From positions 1-10,176 of the forward strand of contig JAYEJQ010000054.1 in assembly GCA_034660735.1 (NCBI GenBank): a DNA stretch of 10,176 nt, given 5' to 3'. Source of the stretch: JAGLTA01 sp034660735. Lineage in GTDB: Bacteria; Patescibacteriota; Patescibacteriia; JAACEG01. The number at the start of each line of letters is the position of its first letter. The stretch's first letter is position 1. Both the position numbers and the translations under genes were made by a program. Positions 7,240 to 10,176 of the stretch are shown here, piece by piece. The notes beneath the pieces were generated by a model, which ran no database searches, was not told the DNA's origin, and saw nothing but the letters and a program-made list of their open reading frames with translations.

Positions 7240-7699
7240 TGATGGTATCTATTGAATAAGGGGCTGCTAATCATGTGCCAGCAGCAGCGGTAATACATGA
7301 GCCCCAAGCGTTACCCGGAATTATTGGGCGTAAAGGGCGCGTAGGCGGTCTGATAAGTTATCTGTTAAATCCTGATGCTCAACATCAGGACCGCAGGTAA
7401 TACTGTCAGACTTGAGATTGGGAGAGGCAAGCGGAACTGTTGGTGTAGGGGTCATATCCATTAATATCAACAGGAACACCAAATGCGAAGGCAGCTTGCT
7501 AGAACAAATCTGACGCTGAGGCGCGAAAGCGTGGGGAGCGAATGGGATTAGATACCCCAGTAGTCCACGCCGTAAACGATGGATGCTAAGTATTGGCAGT
7601 TTCGACCCTGCCAGTGCTGTCTACCTAAGGTAACCTCTTAAGCATCCCGCCTGGGAAGTACGAGCGCAAGCTTAAAACTCAAAGGAATTGACGGGGACT

Positions 7700-7733
<34 letters not shown>

Positions 7734-7913
7734 AGTACGCGAGGAACCTTACCAGGGTTTGACATCTCGGGAATTCTGCAGAAATGCGGAAGTGCCGCAA
7801 GGAACCCGAAGACAGGTGCTGCATGGTTGTCGTCAGTTCGTGCTGTGAAGTGTACGATTAATTTCGGAAACGAACGCAACCCTCATCTTAAGTTATTATG
7901 TCTTAAGAAACTG

Positions 7914-8089
7914 CCCAGCCTTTTGCGCGTAAGCACAAAAGGAAATTCCAATAACCAAGAAACAAGGACACAAATAATAATTAAATTCAAAATTTTAAAT
8001 TGTTTGGAATTTGATTATTGAAATTTGTTTGGTTATTGTATCTTGTAATTTGGAATTTGCCTTTTTTCGTTTACGAATAAAAGGCTGGG
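7914..8089 (+). other. V7 (h39/h40-region) expansion hairpin of 16S
   Basis: CCCAGCCTTTT (7914-7924) pairs perfectly with AAAAGGCTGGG (8079-8089). Further in-order pairings are AAATTCC with GGAATTT, AATAACC with GGTTATT, and AATAATTAAATTC with GAATTTGATTATT, with bulges. The right arm is rich in GGAATTTG/GGTTATTG-like units and resembles a dispersed repeat that has entered the helix tip. Confidence 0.8.
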
Positions 8090-8350
8090 AGGAAGGAGGG
8101 GATGACGTCAAATCAGCATGGCTCTTACACTCTGGGCTACACACGTGCTACAATGGCCGATACAAAGGGTTGCCAAGTCGCAAGGCGGAGCTAATCCCAT
8201 CAAAATCGGTCTCAGTTCGGATTAGGGGCTGCAACTCGCCCCTATGAAGTTGGAATCGCTAGTAACCGTGAATCAGCCTCGTCACGGTGAATACGTTCTC
8301 GAGTCTTGTACACACCGCCCGTCACACCAGGGGAGTCGGTAGTACCCGAA

Positions 8351-8469
8351 CCCGCCCAAGTTTTGCTAAACAAATATTTTATTATATTTATTATATTTAA
8401 TATTTTAATATAAATTAATGTTAAAAATTAAATTATTATTTTCAAAAATTTTGGCAAAAGTTGGGCGGG
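8351..8469 (+). other. h44-tip (V9) expansion hairpin of 16S
   Basis: Arms 8351-8366 and 8454-8469 pair at 15 of 16 positions (CCCGCCCAAG with its complement). The 87-nt loop is almost pure A/T. It lies at the tip of the penultimate helix, on the subunit surface. Confidence 0.8.
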
Positions 8470-8545
8470 GAAGGTAAGATCGGCAACAAGGGTGAAGTCG
8501 TAACAAGGCATCCGTAGCGGAAGCTGTGGATGGATCACCTCCTTT

Positions 8546-8699
8546 CTATGGAGAATTAGCAGGAGATAAATTTATTTATTATCCTGAAATAGTCGACCCT
8601 ATTTTAATAGGGAAAGAATCTTTCGTCATGCATATAGAGAATATGCGCTATGTTTTACTTGTTGCTATTAAGCTGTTGAAAGCATTTAAACATTTAAAC
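8546..8699 (+). other. 16S trailer with small hairpins and no downstream 23S
   Basis: Hairpins: CCCTATT/AATAGGG (8597-8612) and GCATAT/ATATGC (8630-8646). No tRNA or 23S start is recognisable here or further on. Confidence 0.6.
8653..8669 (+). other. Right arm of the pre-16S processing stem
   Basis: Exact 17-nt reverse complement of 6458-6474. It closes the precursor around 16S alone, about 107 nt after the mature 3' end. Confidence 0.8.
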
Positions 8700-8773
8700 A
8701 TCTAAAATTAATCAAACAATTTTATGTTTTTATGTTTATATGATTATTCTTGACACTTAATTGAAAATTTATT
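8700..8773 (+). repeat. Direct repeat copy 1: hairpin plus damaged promoter, left of hicBA
   Basis: Two blocks, 8700-8729 (30 nt) and 8746-8773 (28 nt), are identical to 9341-9370 and 9378-9405. Copy 1 has 9 extra bases between the blocks, apparently a small tandem duplication around TTATGTTT. It forms the AAAATT-N8-AATTTT hairpin and keeps TTGACA at 8750-8755, but the position 17 nt downstream is a T run instead of TATAAT. It may also serve as the terminator of the 16S unit. Confidence 0.85.
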
Positions 8774-8796
8774 TTTTTTTAATACAGTAAAATATT

Positions 8797-8820
8797 TATA
8801 GTACAAACAATAAAATTGTT
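8797..8820 (+). promoter_or_regulatory. Candidate hicBA -10 box and palindromic operator
   Basis: TATAGT at 8797-8802 could be the -10 box; the -35 position is then a poor T run. Directly before the hicB ATG lies the perfect palindrome AACAAT-AAA-ATTGTT (8806-8820), at the likely transcript start. It could be an operator or a start-site hairpin. No Shine-Dalgarno is present. Confidence 0.35.
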
Positions 8821-9027
8821 ATGCTTACTTTTAAAATAGAAAAAGATCAAGATAAATGGCATGCATATTGTCCTGAACTTTCTGGTTGCCATACATTTGG
8901 AAATACTCCTGAAGAAGCAATGAAAAATCTTAAAAATGCGGTAAATCTTTACATTGAAGATGAAATAGAATATCAAGGATTTCAAGGAGTTATTGACCAT
9001 AATGAACAACATTTTACTTATGCCTAG
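8821..9027 (+). CDS. hicB: HicB-family antitoxin, short form
   Basis: The 68-residue protein has the HicB partial RNase-H-like fold signature: W13-H-A-Y-C-P-E-L-S-G-C (residues 13-23), TFGNTPEEAMKNLKNAV and YIEDE. HicB binds and neutralises HicA. Typical longer HicB proteins carry a C-terminal HTH or RHH DNA-binding domain for autorepression; this one ends straight after the fold, so regulation must differ or need another factor. It is followed by hicA with an 8-nt overlap, meaning coupled translation. The order antitoxin then toxin is common for this family. The ATG at 8821 is the only sensible start. Confidence 0.9.
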   Translation: MLTFKIEKDQDKWHAYCPELSGCHTFGNTPEEAMKNLKNAVNLYIEDEIEYQGFQGVIDHNEQHFTYA

Positions 9028-9232
9028 GGTTAATATCACTCCTAAAAAACTTGTTAAGCTTCTTCGAAAATATGAATTTAAATTTATCCGTCAAAATGGA
9101 AGCCATGCTATTTTTAGGAATTTTCAAAATGGCAAGAAAGTTGTTGTTCCTATCCACAATAATAAAGATATTCCAAAAGGAACTGCCCATTCTATTTTAA
9201 AAGATGCTGGAATCAATTGGAATGAAAAATAA
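9020..9232 (+). CDS. hicA: HicA-family mRNA interferase toxin
   Basis: Starting at ATG 9020 the protein is 70 residues: MPRVNITPKKLVKLL, then RQNGSHAIF with the catalytic histidine H29 of the double-stranded RNA-binding-like fold, and the C-terminal motif IPKGTAHSILKDAGI. HicA cleaves mRNA when free of HicB and stalls growth. I chose 9020 over the upstream ATG at 8993 because family members begin at M-P-x-(I/V) and because an 8-nt overlap with hicB is normal coupling, whereas 8993 would add nine unrelated residues. The toxin looks intact and probably active. Confidence 0.92.
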   Translation: MPRVNITPKKLVKLLRKYEFKFIRQNGSHAIFRNFQNGKKVVVPIHNNKDIPKGTAHSILKDAGINWNEK

Positions 9233-9340
9233 ATTTTTAAAAAAATATTGAAATTATGTTTTATGGAGAATATCAACAGATAGAATATTAGGAGGATTGA
9301 GAGGATTCATGTTTGCAATATTTTTGTATTTCATTTAAAG
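9233..9340 (+). other. Spacer with an isolated strong Shine-Dalgarno and a 9-codon ORF
   Basis: AGGAGG (9290-9295) and GAGG (9301-9304) precede ATG at 9309, which opens only MFAIFLYFI before TAA (9336-9338). TTATGGAGAAT near 9250-9260 resembles the start of the 16S trailer (TATGGAGAAT at 8547-8556). The spacer may be a decayed gene start or an eroded copy of the trailer. Confidence 0.35.
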
Positions 9341-9405
9341 ATCTAAAATTAATCAAACAATTTTATGTTTAGATGATATTCTTGACACTTAATTGAAAAT
9401 TTATT
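9341..9405 (+). repeat. Direct repeat copy 2: hairpin plus promoter, right of hicBA
   Basis: The same two blocks as copy 1, without the 9-nt insertion. It forms ATCTAAA/TTTAGAT and AAAATT/AATTTT pairings. Copies are offset by 641 nt (first block) and 632 nt (second block), so hicBA sits inside a duplicated flank. Confidence 0.85.
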
Positions 9406-9410
9406 ATAAT
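9382..9410 (+). promoter_or_regulatory. Consensus sigma-70 promoter for the KH protein gene
   Basis: TTGACA (9382-9387), 17 nt, TATAAT (9405-9410): a full consensus match. Expected start near 9417, leaving a leader of about 70 nt before the ATG. Confidence 0.85.
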
Positions 9411-9488
9411 TAAAATAAATCAGTTTATTGTTAAAAGGTCGAGACTGGTAAAAAGAAAATTTAGAAAAATTATTTAAAAAATATTATT

Positions 9489-9824
9489 ATGACTGAAGCA
9501 ACACAAGACAAGGATTTTATTGAATATATTGCTAAAGCGATTGTTTCACATCCTGAAGATGTTGTTATTAACCGAACTGTTGATGAAATGGGAGTTTTAC
9601 TCACATTGAAAATTCATAAAGATGATATGGGTTATATCATCGGCAGACAGGGAAATACAGCAAAAGCCATCAGAACTTTATTAAAAGTTATTGGCGCTAA
9701 AAATAATTCTCGCATCAACTTTAAAATAGAAGAGCCAGAAGGAAGCGACAGAAAATTTGAAAAAAGAGAAGAAAGAGTAGAAGAAAAAGTTGATACAGAT
9801 ATGGTTGATGACCTAAAAATCTAA
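9489..9824 (+). CDS. khpA: KhpA-like KH-domain RNA-binding protein with charged C-terminal tail
   Basis: This is a single type-II KH domain at residues about 9-82, opening with DFIEYIAKAIVSHPEDV and containing the nucleic-acid-binding GxxG loop GRQG (52-55) in MGYIIGRQGNTAKAIR. The family (KhpA/YlqC) binds RNA, usually as a partner of KhpB/Jag, and affects translation and cell-envelope regulation in Firmicutes. Typical members are about 75-80 residues and often sit in an rpsP-rimM operon. This one is 111 residues, with a tail of about 30 charged residues rich in E, K and R, and it stands alone. No Shine-Dalgarno precedes the ATG. A consensus promoter and a strong terminator make it a single-gene unit. 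Confidence 0.9.
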   Translation: MTEATQDKDFIEYIAKAIVSHPEDVVINRTVDEMGVLLTLKIHKDDMGYIIGRQGNTAKAIRTLLKVIGAKNNSRINFKIEEPEGSDRKFEKREERVEEKVDTDMVDDLKI

Positions 9825-9843
9825 AAAAGGTTTAATACAAAAC

Positions 9844-9879
9844 AAAAACCGCTCCGAAATTCTTCGGAGCGGTTTTTTT
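9844..9879 (+). terminator. Rho-independent terminator after khpA
   Basis: A perfect 15-bp stem (9844-9858 with 9863-9877, core CCGCTCCGAA) with a 4-nt loop is followed by a run of seven T. Confidence 0.95.
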
Positions 9880-9917
9880 ATTTTACATTTTTACCTGTTT
9901 TAAAGCGTGCCATCTGA

Positions 9918-9946
9918 TTGACGAATCCCTAAAAATTTCATATACT
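9918..9946 (+). promoter_or_regulatory. Promoter of the methyltransferase gene
   Basis: TTGACG (9918-9923), 17 nt, TATACT (9941-9946). Expected start near 9953, about 50 nt before the methylase ATG and just after a small ORF's first ATG (9947); that ORF's second ATG (9959) would be near-leaderless. Confidence 0.7.
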
Positions 9947-10003
9947 ATGAGTAATAAAATGTCTGCATTCGTAGTGTCGCTTGATGATTTAATAAAAAAA
10001 TAA
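9947..10003 (+). CDS. Possible 18-codon leader peptide (or 14 codons from 9959)
   Basis: MSNKMSAFVVSLDDLIKK ends one base before the methylase ATG. Given the promoter position, only the start at 9959 would be transcribed in full. It may help translation of the next gene by termination-reinitiation, or be chance. Confidence 0.25.
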   Translation: MSNKMSAFVVSLDDLIKK

Positions 10004-10004
10004 T

Positions 10005-10176
10005 ATGGCAAAATCTTCAAACAAAAATTTAAGGCAAGCAAACAGAGCTAAAAAAGATGAGTTTTATACTCAGCTTACTGATATTGAAAAAGAATTAAAG
10101 CATTATAAAGAGCAATTTAAAGGTAAAATTGTTTATTGTAATGCTGATGATCCGTTTGAGAGTAATTTTTTCAAAT
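10005..10176 (+). CDS. EcoRI-family adenine-specific DNA methyltransferase, 3' partial
   Basis: 57 codons are visible before the window edge. The N-terminus has AKKDEFYTQLTDIEKELKHY followed by VYCNADDPFESNFF, the characteristic opening of the EcoRI-type adenine methyltransferase family, which differs from most N6-adenine methylases. Such enzymes methylate adenine in a DNA recognition site, either as part of a restriction system or as solitary regulators. Whether a cognate endonuclease follows cannot be seen. The start is well supported by its own promoter at 9918-9946 and by family alignment. The catalytic motifs lie beyond the edge. Confidence 0.85.
   Translation, partial: MAKSSNKNLRQANRAKKDEFYTQLTDIEKELKHYKEQFKGKIVYCNADDPFESNFFK

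Noticed and set aside
8993..9019. Upstream ATG (8993) as the hicA start
   Set aside because: It would add nine residues not typical of HicA and overlap hicB by 35 nt; ATG 9020 gives the family N-terminus and an 8-nt overlap.
8546..9488. A 23S rRNA or tRNA gene in the usual spacer position
   Set aside because: No cloverleaf with CCA-end pairing, TTCGANNC loop, or 23S 5' block was found by eye on either strand.

Overview
The window looks like a chromosomal segment of a Candidate Phyla Radiation (Patescibacteria, probably Parcubacteria-like) bacterium. The evidence is AT-rich DNA (roughly 30% GC in the genes by hand count), small single-copy-style gene spacing, a sensor kinase of the type common in that group, almost no Shine-Dalgarno sequences, an archaeal/eukaryal-type isoleucyl-tRNA synthetase, and a 16S rRNA gene about 500 nt too long because of helix-tip insertions. 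The lineage call is inference; the features are visible in the sequence. Stops are TAA or TAG and nothing suggests UGA recoding.

Layout. (1) 2-1615: a membrane histidine kinase (GAF, HisKA, HATPase) whose 5' end is cut by the window edge, followed by one weak and one strong intrinsic terminator. (2) 1819-5301: ileS, which continues in frame into a C-terminal rhodanese domain with an intact active-site loop. This is the most unusual protein here. (3) 5445-6002: an HD-domain phosphohydrolase with different codon choice from ileS, bracketed by short inverted repeats, next to a higher-GC stretch that looks like a decayed minus-strand gene. (4) 6365-8700: a stand-alone 16S rRNA unit with candidate promoters, a perfect 17-bp leader/trailer processing stem, and four long hairpin expansions. 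No 23S, 5S or tRNA gene follows within the window. (5) 8700-9405: a hicBA toxin-antitoxin module lying between two copies of a hairpin-plus-promoter direct repeat. (6) 9489-9824: a KhpA-like KH RNA-binding protein with a consensus promoter and a strong terminator. (7) 10005 to the edge: the start of an EcoRI-type adenine methyltransferase with its own promoter.

All confident genes are on the + strand, but most appear to be separate transcription units. Only hicB-hicA is clearly coupled (8-nt overlap). Common themes are translation (ileS, 16S, KH protein) interleaved with accessory or mobile material (HD gene with flanking repeats, hicBA, methylase). Short repeats have also invaded surface loops of IleRS and probably helix tips of 16S rRNA.
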